Source: Monosiga brevicollis MX1 (taxonomy: Eukaryota > Opisthokonta > Choanoflagellata > Craspedida > Salpingoecidae). Taken from it: a stretch of 45,773 nt of DNA. The position numbers and the translations under genes were made by a program. Numbering within the stretch: position 1 is the first letter of the stretch; each line of letters opens with the position of its first letter. Under the pieces are notes generated by a model, which was not told the origin of the DNA, made no database searches, and saw only the letters and a list, made by a program, of their open reading frames with translations. The stretch covers positions 379,289 to 425,061 of the forward strand of contig NW_001865061.1 of assembly GCF_000002865.3 (NCBI RefSeq). The letters are read 5' to 3'. Of this stretch, positions 33,162 through 44,588 are shown piece after piece.

Positions 33162-33666
33162 GACCCCGGCCGGAAATGCAGGTCGGGGCCAAATATGATT
33201 TTCCGCTCCAAGCCAACGCTTGAGAAAACAACGCTGCCTGATTGCGGATCTTGGTAGACTTGAAATGGCTTTGGAAGCAGCGCAGAAAGAGCTTGTGTGA
33301 GGGAAAAGGGGAGCCGTCTGGGGGGAAAGAAGTAAGGAGATAAGCTGGTGCCAGAGAAATTGAGAGGCAGCAGAAGACCAGCCGGCCGGCAGCCACTGGA
33401 GTGGCGTCGAGGTAGAGAAAAAACGGATCGTCAAGCAGGTCAGAAAGGTCGAGGACGAGTCTAGCACTGCATGAACGTTGCGTAGCCGCTGGGAGATCCA
33501 AGATGAAGGAGGAGGAGGAGGAGGAGGAGGAGGAAGAGGACGCAGCTGGTCTGTCGAGAAGGAATCAGCGGCAAATGAGAGACGGAGGGGTCACGTAACA
33601 GACGATTGAGCGATCAGAGAGGAGCGTTCCGAAAGAGGAGCCAAGGGGCGGGGGGGGGGGGGGGTT

Positions 33667-33716
33667 NNNNNNNNNNNNNNNNNNNNNNNNNNNNNNNNNN
33701 NNNNNNNNNNNNNNNN
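33667..33716. other. Assembly gap (50 N)
   Basis: Fifty Ns, a conventional placeholder for a gap of unknown size. Poly-G lies on its left and a purine-rich stretch and CAGAGA array follow on its right, so it probably marks collapsed simple repeat. Confidence 0.99.
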
Positions 33717-33761
33717 GGGCGGAAGGGAGGAGTGGGCAGAGAGAGGGCCGGATGGCAACTC

Positions 33762-34112
33762 GAGACAGAGACAGAGACAGAGACAGAGACAGAGACAGAG
33801 ACAGAGACAGAGACAGAGACAGAGACAGACACAGACACAGACACAGACACAGAGACAGACACAGAGACAGACACAGAGACAGACACAGACACAGAGACAG
33901 ACACAGAGACAGAGACAGAGACAGACACAGACACAGAGACAGAGACAGAGACAGACACAGACACAGAGACAGAGACAGAGACAGACAGAGAGACAGAGAC
34001 AGAGACAGACAGAGAGACAGAGAGACAGAGACAGACACAGACACAGACACAGAGACAGACACAGAGACAGACACAGAGACAGACACAGAGACAGACACAG
34101 AGACAGAGACAG
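33762..34112. repeat. (GACAGA/CACAGA)n array
   Basis: About 350 bp of GACAGA and CACAGA hexamers in alternating blocks. It is open in several frames on both strands, which explains the repeat-only predicted proteins here. Confidence 0.96.
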
Positions 34113-34376
34113 AGAGAGAAGAAATCACAGCGTGCACACGTCGGGGAGAAGGACTGGCTTTGTTTTGCTGACACAAAGTGGATAATCCTTTGTTCTTCGC
34201 GCATTCTGTGCGTAATGTGGTCCGTGTTTCTAAAGCTTTTGCTGCCTTGGGTCATATCTCTGATTTTCTGTTTGTATTACCTCAACAATTTTCTGTCTGA
34301 CAAAGACATTCTCTCAGTGTGGTTTTTGCTTCACGCTTCATCTCTACAAAAGTATCCCCATATCCCCCACTCTCTG

Positions 34377-34404
34377 AATCTCCCTACGACGTCGTAGGGA
34401 GATT
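34377..34404. repeat. 28-bp perfect palindrome
   Basis: The left arm AATCTCCCTACGAC (34377-34390) is followed with no spacer by its exact reverse complement (34391-34404). It lies about 570 bp upstream of the PH/TIR-like/TPR start and contains ACGT at the centre (GACGTC). Confidence 0.9.
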
Positions 34405-34552
34405 TCGTTACCGAAAGTGTCGATATGCTCACACCTTTCGCCATCTGTAATGTCAGACTTTTCGTGTCGGTATCAAGCTGGATCCGACCCATTGTCCGAC
34501 CCCTCCGCCCTCCTCTGACTCAAACTCCTCCGACTTGCCCCTCCTGCGACTT

Positions 34553-34751
34553 CCCCCTGCTTCGACTTCCCCCTCCTCCTGTGGGGATCCTCCTCCTCTG
34601 GGATCCTCCTCCTCTGGGATCCTCCTCCTCTGGGATCCTCCTCCTCTGGAGATCCTCCTTCCTCCTCCTTTGGAGATCCTCCTCTGGGATCATCCTCAAT
34701 CCCTCTCTTCCTCTGGGATCCTCCTTCTCTTCCTCCTCCTTCTCTTCCTCA

Positions 34752-34786
<35 letters not shown>

Positions 34787-34812
34787 CTCCTCTTCCTCCT
34801 CCTCTTCTGGGC
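34553..34812. repeat. TCC/CTCCTC-rich tract
   Basis: About 260 bp of TCC-rich repeats, including a 15-bp-like unit (gggatcctcctcctct) repeated four to five times at 34578-34645. It is upstream of the PH/TIR-like/TPR gene with pyrimidines on the coding strand. Confidence 0.9.
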
Positions 34813-34971
34813 CTCTCATCCTACTCTGAGACATCTTGATCCCCCTTCCCTTTCTGCTCCGCTCTGGTTTGGCCTTCTCTGATACCTCTGATCCCCTCTC
34901 ATACAAGCAATCTCGCCCCCACCACACACCACACACACACACGTATTCTCGCTTTCTGCATCGAGCTCATC

Positions 34972-37900
34972 ATGGCGGAGACCGCTCCTGTGCACGAGGG
35001 TTACCTAACCAAGCTTGGTGTGTGCTTGCTCGGGCGCTGGTCCTGTCGGCTGTTTTTGTGGTCTTAACGCCATCAGTGTGTGCACGCTTCCCAGTCTCAC
35101 TCGGCTTCTCTTCTGCGGACCATGCCACCGCTCAGGTTTTAACAGTGGGAAATGGCAGCAACGCTATTTTGTCCTCAAAGGTTTGTCGCCACTACCCTTG
35201 TTTTGATCCGCTGGACGGGCCATCTCACCGCGACTCTTTGGCGCTGTGGTCAGGTCAAGCCCTGGCGTACTTGGCCAAGCCGGGCGGTACCGAAAAGGGC
35301 TGCATCCCCTTGAGTGCCAGTGCCGTCCTCAACACCTTCAACTATGGGGGTAATATCCAAGCCTCGGGCGTCGCCTCTGGTACCCGAGTCAAGCCCTTTC
35401 CCCCAGGACATGGCCTCGAGGTGCAGCATCGACCCCTCTCCCGACCCCCCACCCCTTCCCAACCCTGTTCTCTGTTTCCCCACTTCTAGTCTCCCCGCTT
35501 TTATTCTTGTATCCTCGCAACTCAAGATGTTGTTCCCTTGGTGACCATGCCTGCGATTATCGCTGCCTTTCAGATTGTGGCGCCCTTCAAGGGCCATCCA
35601 CGCGCCTACTATCTATTCGCCACCACCAAGGCGGAGCGGGACGCCTGGATGGCCGCCCTTGTGGCTGCGGTGGAAGCCTCGGCTTCAGCCGATCCCCATC
35701 CAGAGGCGGTTGCTCCCGCTGCAGCCTCGGCCTCGCCCGTCAATGACCTCGCCCCATCTGAGGAAGACGTGCAAGAAGCACCAGTCTCATCTGCAGCTGA
35801 GAACGTAGCCGACGCAGCAATGGAGAACATCCCCGACGAAGAGGCAAGCGCACAAGATCACAAACAACTCTCCGAAGAGCAGGCGGAGACAAGTGAGCCA
35901 TCTCCCCATGACACAGATCCGGCATCTGGTGTTGTGGCCGACCCCGCCGTGGACGCCGATAACGATGCAGTAGCATCTCAGAACCAAACAGAGCCCGATG
36001 AGGCGCCAGCTGAAACAGGTTCCCCTCCGCTCCCCATCACCTCTCCCCCTTCCTTCGTGTCATGCCCGATCCCATCCACGCCCTTGCAACTCACCTGGTC
36101 GTTTTGTTTTTCCTCTACCAACTCGCGGCGTGGCCCCAGGGCGCGCCATGCTCGGCGTGAACGCAGACTTTATTCACCAGCTTTCAGCTCTTCTCCAAAA
36201 AGAATTTGGAGACGAGTATACCAAAATGACAACCACCGAAATCTGCGTGCGCTACGTCATGCCGCTCACCAAGGAGCGCCAATGTGCTTGGGTTGACCTT
36301 CTGGTGGAGGACCCAAGCCATGCGCAGCATTTTGCCCCTGCCACTGTCTTCGTCTCCCACGCTTGGAAATACACCTTTCAAACCACCCTGGACACCATCT
36401 TGCACCACGAACAATTCGAAGCCCCCGGCGCCTACTATTGGCTCGACCTCATCCCCAACAATCAGCACAAGGCCGTGGATCTACCCTACGAATGGTAAGC
36501 CTGCTCGTGCCCGCTGGCCACGTCACCTCACATCAGGCCCACTCACCCCCTTTGCCTCATGTCAGGTGGTCCAATACATTTCAGAAGAACATCAAAGCCA
36601 TGGGCCGCGTGCTGCTGGTCATGAGCCCCTGGCGCGATCCCATCCCCATGACTCGCGCCTGGTGCCTCTTTGAGATGATGAATGCCCTCAACGCCAAGGT
36701 CATTCTGGACATTCGTCTCCATCAGTCGCAAATCAAAGACTTTCTCGATGCCCTTGGAGAGGACGCCGACGTTGTTATGGACATGCTCGTCCGGGTGCAT
36801 GCTCAAAAGGCTGAAGCGTTCAAGCTCAGCGATCGTGACATGATTTTCAAAACCATTGAGAACACGCTTGGCTTCACCGAGCTCAACGCCCGCATCAAGG
36901 ACCAGCTCCGGGGCTGGTGTCTCGAGCAGGCCCGCGTCGCCGCCAAGGACATGGATAACACGACCGACATTGAGCCCATGTCTCGTGCAGCTTTCTTCCT
37001 ATCGGTTGGCTTTGCTCTTGCCGCTTTTGGCGAGTACGACGATGCCATCGCCTACTACGGCAAAGCTTTGCCCACGTACGTTGAAGAACTAGGGGCAGAC
37101 GCCGACAAGGTCGCTGACATTTACAACCACACGGGTCTGGCTCACAAAGCCCTCACTCACTACGACGAAGCGATGCGACTGTACAACGATGCCCTTCGCA
37201 TCAAAGTGGCCCTCCACGGCGAGGACCACCCCCAAACCGCTGCTCTGTACAGCAACCTAGCCTCCGTCTACGAAGCCTTGGACGACTATGCCCAAGCCGC
37301 CCACGCGGCACAGCGCGTGCTAGACATCATGCTCTCCGACGCCAACGAGGACCGTGGCGCCGTTGCCGTCGCTCACAACAATCTGGGCATGATTCTCAAA
37401 ACGCAAGGCCGACTGGACGAGGCCTTTCAGCATATGAAACAAGCCCTGGACATCTCGCTCGTTGAGGTCGGCGAGCTGCATCCTTCGACAGCAACCTCCT
37501 ACAACAACCTTGGCCTCATTACTAGCCAGCAGGGCAAGTACGCACAGGCCGTCGAATTTTATAAGCACGCACTGGACGTGCGTGTGGCAACACTGGGCGA
37601 GCAGCACGCCGAAACGGCCGGTATCCTCAACAACCTCGCCAACACGTACAAGATCATGGGCAACTTTGGCGAAGCCATCAAGTACTTTGACCGCGCGCGC
37701 AACAGCCTCAAGGCCATTCTCGAGCCCAACCACCCCTTTCCAGCCATCACGGCCAGCAACACGGCAGGCCTTCTCCAAATGCTGGGCCGCTACGACGAGG
37801 CTCTGGATCTTTACAACTTTGCACTCGACACCTGGTTGGCCACCCTGGGCGAAGAGCACGCCTACACGGCCACCACGTATAACAATATGGGCTCCGTTTA

Positions 37901-38384
37901 CGATGCCACTGGCCGCTACGAGGATGCGCTTGACCTCTACCACAAGGCCTTGAAGATTCGCCTAGCCGTCTTTGGCGAACATCACCATCAAACGGGCGTC
38001 GTCTACAACAACATGGCCTGCGCCTGTTCGGCTCTGGGTCGCTTTGATGAGGCCCTTGAACTGTATGACAAGGACCTCGCCATCCAGCTGGCCACTCTGG
38101 GTCCTGAACACCCGGACACGGCCACTTGCTATAACAACATGGGTGGCGCCCATAAAGGCTTGGAAAACTGGGACAAGGCTGCCGAGCTGTTTGCTAAATC
38201 CCTCGCTATTCTTGAGCCCACTTTGGGTCCGCAACACCCTAATACGCTGGGCACCTACGATAGCATGTCGCAAGTGTGCGAAAAGTTGGGTGATCCGGAG
38301 CAAGCCGCTCTCTATCGTGCTAGAGCCCAGGGCCAGTCATCCCCGCCAACAAACCCACCCTCGGCTCCTGCTGCCAGCGACTAA
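34972..38384 (+). CDS. PH / TIR-like / kinesin-light-chain-type TPR protein
   Basis: Exons: 34972-35017, 35136-35180, 35254-35349, 35527-36018, 36140-36494 and 36566-38384; 2853 nt, 950 residues, phases match. Residues 8-112 form a PH domain: HEGYLTKLG, KWQQRYFVLK, and the C-terminal helix with Trp103 (KAERDAWMAALVAAV). It should bind phosphoinositides or a membrane partner. An Ala/Glu-rich linker runs to about 226. Residues 294-395 resemble a TIR domain: VFVSHAWKYTF (first strand), YYWLDLI, GRVLLVMSPW and RAWCLFEMMNAL, where Glu381 sits where NADase-type TIRs keep their catalytic Glu. About eleven 42-residue TPRs follow from about 440 to 925 with NNxGxxYxxxGRYDEAxxLYxxAL and a GExHPxTA spacer, as in kinesin light chain. 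A shorter gene starting at Met 36149 is possible, but the phase fit favours one protein. Confidence 0.75.
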
Positions 38385-38714
38385 GTTGTTGTTGTTGTTG
38401 TTGTCGTCGTTGTTCTTCGGTGAGGCAAGCTAAAGATGAATTGATTATGCACAAAACTACCACTTGAGAACTAGACCGCGAGGAATGCGCCCGCCCCGAG
38501 ACATAAACTGGCTGTATCTTGCCTGCTGCCACATCCATTTCTTTCACACGTCAATTTCTTTCTCCTTCAAATGACCAAACTGGTCTTTCAGACGGGGTAG
38601 CCTAAGCGTCATGTACAATACAAGCTGATGCAAGTTGCAACACGGACTCGACAGTAAAAACAGAAGACGAGCTTAATCGCGCGCGGCCAAGGGCTGAAAA
38701 CACCATGAAGCATA
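38385..38714. other. Convergent intergenic region
   Basis: A short TTG/GTT repeat follows the TPR stop (38386-38412). The rest is unremarkable 3' flank for both genes. Confidence 0.6.
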
Positions 38715-41549
38715 CTAAATGACCGTCTCCAGCTCAAATCGCCGATGGGACGGCGGCCGGGTGCGCGTGAGATTTGATTGCAACCCCACGGTTCGTGCCA
38801 CCGCATCAGGGCTGTCCCGAATACCATCTGGGGTGCGCACCAGCTCGTCACTGGCTTGATCGTCAGATTCCGAGGCCGGCACGCGTCCCAAGACGACAGT
38901 TGGCGCGGCGGTCTGTGTCTCGTGTGGCTGTGTCGATTGAGAGCTGCCGTGCTTGGGAGTGGGTGCGAGAGACTGCGCTCCCACGGGCAGCGCACCATTG
39001 ACCGGGGACAATGGTGGGGAGTGGAGTTGTGAGTAAAAGTTGGTCATGCTGGCGACACGCGAGGGCAAAGGAACGGCTTTTTGGCCCTCGCTGTCGATCC
39101 GAGCAGCTGAACCGGTATTGGAGACGCTACCCATGCGCCCCAAAGCACGAACGGATGAGCGCAACATGGCACGATCCACCTCCAAAGTCGCAGGAGCCGA
39201 ACTGCCTGTGCTGTTAGCGCCGTCGGTCTCGGCGCATTCTTCCCCGTGTCCACTATCCTTGGCCATCGGGTGCCTGAGCGGTGACCCAGGTTGACTGGCA
39301 TCGCTGTCTTGTGCTCCAAGATGGAGCTCGACGCCTTTGGTTGGAGCCGCTTCGTGGAGGTTGGTCGCAAAGCTCACATTGTTGCGGGAGCGCCGACGCC
39401 CGTTTGGTGTGAGCGCGCTTCCGGCGGCTCGGGTTTCGATCTCTCCGCTGCTGGTGCGTTGCACCAGAAGTGAAGGGGCACTGGCTTGCCGCAAGGTGGC
39501 CAATTGGCGCCGCAACCGGTTGTTTTCGACGTGTGCACGGTGAAGATCCGACGCGAGTTCGTCCGCGCGACGCAACTCGGCCAGGGCCTGCTGCTCAGCA
39601 TCGCGCAGCTGCAGGCGCTGCTTGAGAAGCTGGTCGCGCAGTGCTTCCGACGCAGAAATCATCACACTTGTATCTAGACACGGACCGTGTACACCCATGC
39701 ATCAAGGTTAGCGACGGAATCAAGAGCAGCAGGTGCAAGGCATACGGCCATCACCATCACGCCCAAACGAGGGATCTTTGATCAACGCGACAATGGAGGA
39801 GGGCTGGGGCAAGTCAACATACAGTCAGGGATGTGGGTGGTTCGGTAGGACGAAGCCGGGGCACTTGGCACCCCATTGCTGGGGGGACTGTAGCCAGGCG
39901 GCGGTGCAGGACTACCCTCGTCGGCCATTTGGATGGGCAGATCCACCAAGGAACGAGCGCGAGGCGTAGGCAGGGCGCTCTCCCATGTCTCGAGCGTGTT
40001 GAGGGCGTCCCGCAGCTGTGACTCTGCAGCCAAGCAACGCTGATACCAGTAAATGCGATCGCCCAAGGCAATGTCATCAACAGGATCCGAGGTATCCAGC
40101 TCATCCTCGAGGGGAGGCCAGGGTGAGATGGAAGCGTGTGGCGCAGCTGGAGCACTGCGTACACGTTCCCCACCACCACCTGGCAAGGCTGGACCCTGGG
40201 CAGCTAGGATGTTGAGGTGACTGCCTCGATCTGTACCGGATCGCGGTGTGTAGGAGGAACTGGTTTGACTGGTTGTCCGCGGTCGTGGGCATGCATCAGC
40301 GTTCGTGACGTCGGCGACGTGAATGGACGGGGCTGAGGCCGCCGTTGGCATGGGGGGTACCGTATCAGCAGCACCGCCCACATCCATTTCGTCTTCATCC
40401 AGAGCGCTACTGGCACTGGCAGCGAGGTTGGGCGGGGCTGCGTCCGAGTGCCGCTCCTTCAAGTCGGGACTGGTGATGCGACGGCGGCAGATGGAACTCT
40501 GGCGATCCTCTCCAAAGACCGTCTCCTCGGCAAAGGAGCTAATACGTCGAACGGCACCGGGTGGGGCAGTGGTGTCCGCGGCGGGCCAGGATGGGGACTG
40601 GCCAGCACCTGCAACGTGTGTGGGTGAGGGTAGAGCGCGATACTGCATCAGCTCGACACCACTGCCCTTGTGAATGCCTGCTGGACCATGGCCAGTGGAA
40701 GGCTCCACCTGGTCATCACGCCCCCGACGATCATTGCCGCGACGCAGCCATCGGGAGCCAGTGCGCTTTTTTGATTTCTGTTGGTCTTTATTGAGCCGAT
40801 AAGATGACTTGCGCCGGGCGCTGAGACGAGCAAAGAAGGATTTTCGACGCGGCTCAGTAGGCATGAGCACACTGGTGTGCAGATCAAACTCTTCAAGAGA
40901 GGTGGTGTGGGTCTGCGCTGCTTGGCGGGCCTGGCGGCCTGAGCGGCGAGCGAGAGTGTCGCGGGCCGACGTTGGTGGGCTGGTGTCTTTGAGAAGTACG
41001 GGAACACCACGATTGGGCGAGAGCGGGGCCTGGGCCTCGGGTTCTTCGGCAGGGGTGGCAGAAATGGTAAGTCGGGCCTCTTTTGCGTGCATGAGGGCGT
41101 AGTAAATTTCGTTGAGGCCGAGGCCGACGGTGGTATGACCATCGATGCCAGCGAGAAAGTCGTGTTCATGCAGGCCTTCAGCCTGGCGGGCCTGCGTAAC
41201 GTTTTTGAAGAAGACAAACGGTCCATGCTGATAGAGTTTGAACCCAAAATCGGTACCAGACAGGTTGACGACAATGGTTCGCATGTCGCTCGGTTCGGGC
41301 GTTCGCACTTCGTTGCTCCCTTGGCTACTGGCGCTCGTGTCTAAGGGCATTAGAGAAAAAGGCGAGCCGACAATGATCAGAAGAGGGGGGTCACAACTCT
41401 GAGCCATGCTGGTGGAACACGCACGTACTCCGGCGCATGGTTGTGTCATGGTCGTGGTCGTGTGTGGTATCAGGGTCTTGGTGCGAGCTGACGTCGGTGT
41501 CGGGATCGTGCAGCACCGGATCTGCCGCCACGGGGCGGGCCCCGAGCAT
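38715..41549 (-). CDS. PDZ and coiled-coil scaffold with C-terminal PDZ ligand
   Basis: Exons (minus): 41549-41429, 41340-39823 and 39673-38715; 2598 nt, 865 residues, phases 1 and 1. Residues 60-134 form a PDZ domain: RTIVVNLSG, the carboxylate-binding loop DFGF, KNVTQARQAEGLHEHDFLAGIDG and the helix NEIYYALMHAKEARLTI. The middle 400 residues are Ser/Pro/Arg-rich and basic in places (RRKSFFARLSARRKSS), with likely phosphosites. A short predicted helix (IYWYQRCLAAESQLRDAL) and a clear coiled coil (about 553-610, LLKQRLQLRDAEQQALAEL) follow. The last four residues are ETVI, a class I PDZ ligand (Thr at -2, Ile at 0). The protein is probably a cytoplasmic scaffold. No known orthologue was recognised. 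Confidence 0.78.
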
Positions 41550-42566
41550 GACTTTGGTTTATGGCAAAGAAAGTAGCGGGCCCAGGGGCCCAGATATCTG
41601 GCCGTAGCTAAGTCAGGTCGTCGATGGAGAAGCGGAAAAGGAAGGAAAAAAAACGATTTGTACGTCGCGATTGGGGTTGCGACACTTGGGCACGAGTCGG
41701 TTTGAGATGGTATTCAGGAAAGATTGAGTGGTGGGGTGGTGGCAGAGATTGAAGTATCGTTGATGACTTGGACGGCTAGGGACTTAAGCAGCAAGCGGAT
41801 CCAACGTGCAACGTGCGTTTTCGGGCAGAAACCAAAAGCCTGGACATCAACGTAAGGATCAGCCTGTCTGAAATGAACTGATCGGTCTTTCGGCAGCGGG
41901 GGCGGCGGGGGTGGCGGGGGTGGCGGGGGTGGCGGGGGATAAGCGCCGTTTGGATCATAGGTCGGGCAAAGCGCTGCACGAGTGCTTGAGCCAACAAGAT
42001 GGTACCACCCGACACGGTAACCGATCAGATGAACCCCTTGGGGAGTAGGGGAAGACGTCAAGTGGTTGCCCGGGCGACATTGACAGCCTGGAGCCAAAGG
42101 GAGACAGATTCTCGACGCCTCCACGCCCTTGTCATCTACCCCACGTCATTGAGATCAAGCGAGAAGCCTGACGCCAGCGAAAAAGACGTGTGGGGGTGGA
42201 CGGAGGTTGCGTTTGGTCTCTCGTGTTGCGGATGTGTCGCTGCGCGACTGTCGATTTGCATACATGCATGCAGGTGAAATTCAGAAAGTATTTTACTTGA
42301 ATAATAATGCTGACATTGACCGAGCGCACGAAAGCTGAAGCAATTGTTTCTGTTTCTGCACTTGTTGAGGTAGATTGAGGGGTTTTATTGTAGCGAACCT
42401 TTAAGTAGTTACAGATTTCAAGTTTATTTGCATGGATGTCTATGAAGGAAACTGAAGCAGCTTTTGAAGTTTATGAAGCTTTTTTTTCAGTTTCTATCGA
42501 CAATACTAGACTTGTTACCGGAAGCTTGAGTCCATTCAAGAACGTACGTTACGCCCTGCCTCCTGC

Positions 42567-42600
<34 letters not shown>

Positions 42601-42774
42601 GCTGCTGCTGCTGGATCGGTCAACGCATCTGCCCTGACGTCTTGTGCGGCTTGGGCTGGATGCAGCCGGGTGAAAGAGGGGGCTGGGAAGAGGGAATCGT
42701 GGCTGTGGGAGTCTTAACAGCGTCATCGGGCTCATTCATTCTTATGGATGTGCGGGCTATAGCAAAAGGACGCT
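41550..42774. other. Divergent intergenic region
   Basis: Between the PDZ gene (minus) and the PLP-enzyme gene (plus). It holds a (GGGGGTGGC)n-like run at 41893-41940 and a (CTG)n run at 42561-42612. A 136-codon minus frame (41714-42124) encodes a poly-Pro run from the first repeat; its flanks show no domain, so I do not call it a gene. Confidence 0.5.
42561..42612. repeat. (CTG)n trinucleotide repeat
   Basis: About 17 CTG/CTA units in the 5' flank of the PLP-enzyme gene. They are open in all frames, giving poly-Ala, poly-Ser or poly-Leu frames that are not genes. Confidence 0.93.
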
Positions 42775-44134
42775 ATGCTCAAGGTCTCGAGCTGGCCGCG
42801 CCCTGCGCGGCTGGCTGTTCATCTCCGGCAGCAGTGCATGGGCATGGCGCCGCTTGCCGCTGGCCCGACTCTACATCGGCCTTGGCGGCTGCGCAGACAA
42901 CAACGACAACTGCAGCAACAGCAACAGCAACAGCAACAGCGCTCGCGTGGAACGTATCGCACCCTGGATGCCTATGAACCTCCCGCATGGGCTCGTACTC
43001 TACCGCACTGCCCGGAAACTCGACTTAACGTACGCCTCGAGTGCCGATACTTTGACCCGCTTGGGGCGCCCGCAGTTGACGGCCTTGCTTATTTGTGCTC
43101 ACCTCGGGGCTCTTTGCACTTTGCTTGCGCGGACCTAGCTTTTATTGGCCGAGACGCCCTTGCATGCGTGGGCCCCCTTTGAGCAGCCCCACGGTGGCCG
43201 GCTCCTGATCAAGCGCGATGACCTGACTCATGGGACGGGGGCGGGCAATAAGCTGCGCAAACTCGAATTCATCCTGGCTGATGCCCTGCAGCGTGGCTGC
43301 AGCGTGGTGACCACCTGCGGTGGCGTACAAAGCAACCACGCGCGAGCCACCGCCGTCCTCGCACGGGAGGTGGGCCTACACCCCCACCTCGTCTTGCGCG
43401 CTGGCTCCGAGGGGGAAGCCCCACCCCCGCATCATAGTCAAGGCAACTACCTACTCGATGCCGCCCTGGAAGCCACCATTTCCCTCGTTCCGCGCGGGGC
43501 GCCCTATGCCACCGTGCTGCGACCCGTCATGGCTGCCGACGAGGCCGCCTTTGAGCGCCAGGGTCGTCGCACCTACCACATCCCCGTGGGTGGCTCCAAT
43601 CGCGTGGGCTTGTGGGGCTATCTCGACGCCTGGGACCACCTTGATGCTCAGTGTGGAGCGGCTGACATAACCCACATCGTCTTGTCCACGGGTTCGGGGG
43701 GCACTGCGGCAGGCCTCGCTCTGGCCAACTGGCTCACGGGCCGGCGCTACCGCATCTGGGCCGTTGCCGTGTGTGATAATGCCGACTACTTTTACAACCA
43801 CGTTCAGGAAACCCTCGATGAGTTTGGTGTGACCGCGCAAGCCCGAGACCTTTTGACCATTGTGGAGGGCTATAAAGGAGAGGGGTATGGACAGTTCTCC
43901 GACGAGCACCTGGCCATGATTCGGGCCGTCGGTGCCCGCACCGGCGTCATCCTCGACCCCACCTATACTTGCAAGGGTGTCCTGGGCCTGCAAGCCCTCG
44001 TCAATGCCCACCCTGATTTTGCCAACGTCAACACCTGCTTCATCCATACGGGTGGTGTCTATGGTTTGCTCGATGGCCGCGTGCACATTGACAGCCTGTA
44101 CCAAGCCCGGCGGCCGACGAGCGAAGCGTTTTGA
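42775..44134 (+). CDS. D-cysteine desulfhydrase / ACC-deaminase-family PLP enzyme
   Basis: Exons: 42775-43029 and 43139-44134, joined in phase 0, 416 residues. The family uses pyridoxal phosphate to split small amino acids; D-cysteine desulfhydrase gives pyruvate, ammonia and sulfide. Landmarks: ETPLHAW, LLIKRDDLTHGTGAGNKLRKLEF with the PLP-binding Lys123, TCGGVQSNHARATAVLAREVG, HSQGNYLLD, IPVGGSNRVGLWGYLDAW, STGSGGTAAGLALA (phosphate-cup glycines) and DPTYTCKGVLGLQALV. All are as expected for this fold type II enzyme. Residues 1-60 (MLKVSSWPRPARLAVHLRQQ) are Arg-rich with no acidic residues, like a mitochondrial targeting peptide, followed by a Gln-rich run (about 48-57) before the enzyme begins near DAYEPPAWARTL. 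ACC deaminase is the closest alternative; sequence alone does not decide. Confidence 0.85.
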
Positions 44135-44588
44135 TACAATTGCTATTCATCCCCCGTTTGAGCGCTCGGCATGAGATGACACGAGGCGAGAAAGCAAGCT
44201 CTGTTTTGACTCTTGGCTGATGCGCTCGAAATTGGTCGTTGCACCTTGCCACCTAAATGGGTTTGGACTGCTCCCGCGGGCTGCCGAAGATCAGAGGGAA
44301 AAGACAAGAAGCAGAGCCAGTTGTGGGGTCAAGAGCGTGGGTTAAGAGCGTGGGTGACGATTAAAAAGTAGGCAATCGTTGGGACGGCCCGTGCATGCGG
44401 CTTTGCCTTCAATTTTTGAAAAGGTTAAAGATTTCTTCAGGGATTGGAGCAGGACAAGACACGAGGCGCTTGTGCGCTGACGGAGGGTCATCTGGAATTG
44501 GAAGTGCAGGGCGTTGTGTGTGACCTTGGGTCACAGCCCAAAAGATTTGGTTCGAGAGCGGCAGAGGCAGAGTGAGCTTAAGGGGCGC
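44135..44588. other. Convergent intergenic region
   Basis: 3' flanks of the PLP-enzyme and NAA10 genes. A short direct repeat (aagagcgtgggt) occurs at 44331-44356. No gene is seen. Confidence 0.6.

Larger units (their letters stand above)
33162..34971. other. Divergent intergenic region with assembly gap
   Basis: 5' flanks of the JmjC gene (minus) and the PH/TIR-like/TPR gene (plus). It holds (GAG)n at 33508-33536, a poly-G run, 50 Ns, a CAGAGA array, a 28-bp palindrome and a TCC-rich tract. The minus-strand open frame continues upstream of 33161 without a stop to 33467, so an extra N-terminal piece cannot be excluded. Two long repeat-only open frames (about 33565-34400) cross the Ns and are not genes. 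Confidence 0.5.

Noticed and set aside
33565-34397. Long Ser/Val/Leu or Asp/Arg/Thr repeat frames crossing the Ns
   Set aside because: They arise entirely from the CAGAGA array and run through unknown bases.
41714-42124. 136-codon minus-strand frame with a poly-Pro run
   Set aside because: The Pro run comes from a GGGGGTGGC-type repeat; flanking residues show no domain, and no splice partner was found. A short real gene cannot be fully excluded.
42436-42735. Poly-Ala and poly-Ser frames around the CTG repeat
   Set aside because: They are open only because the trinucleotide repeat has no stops in any frame.
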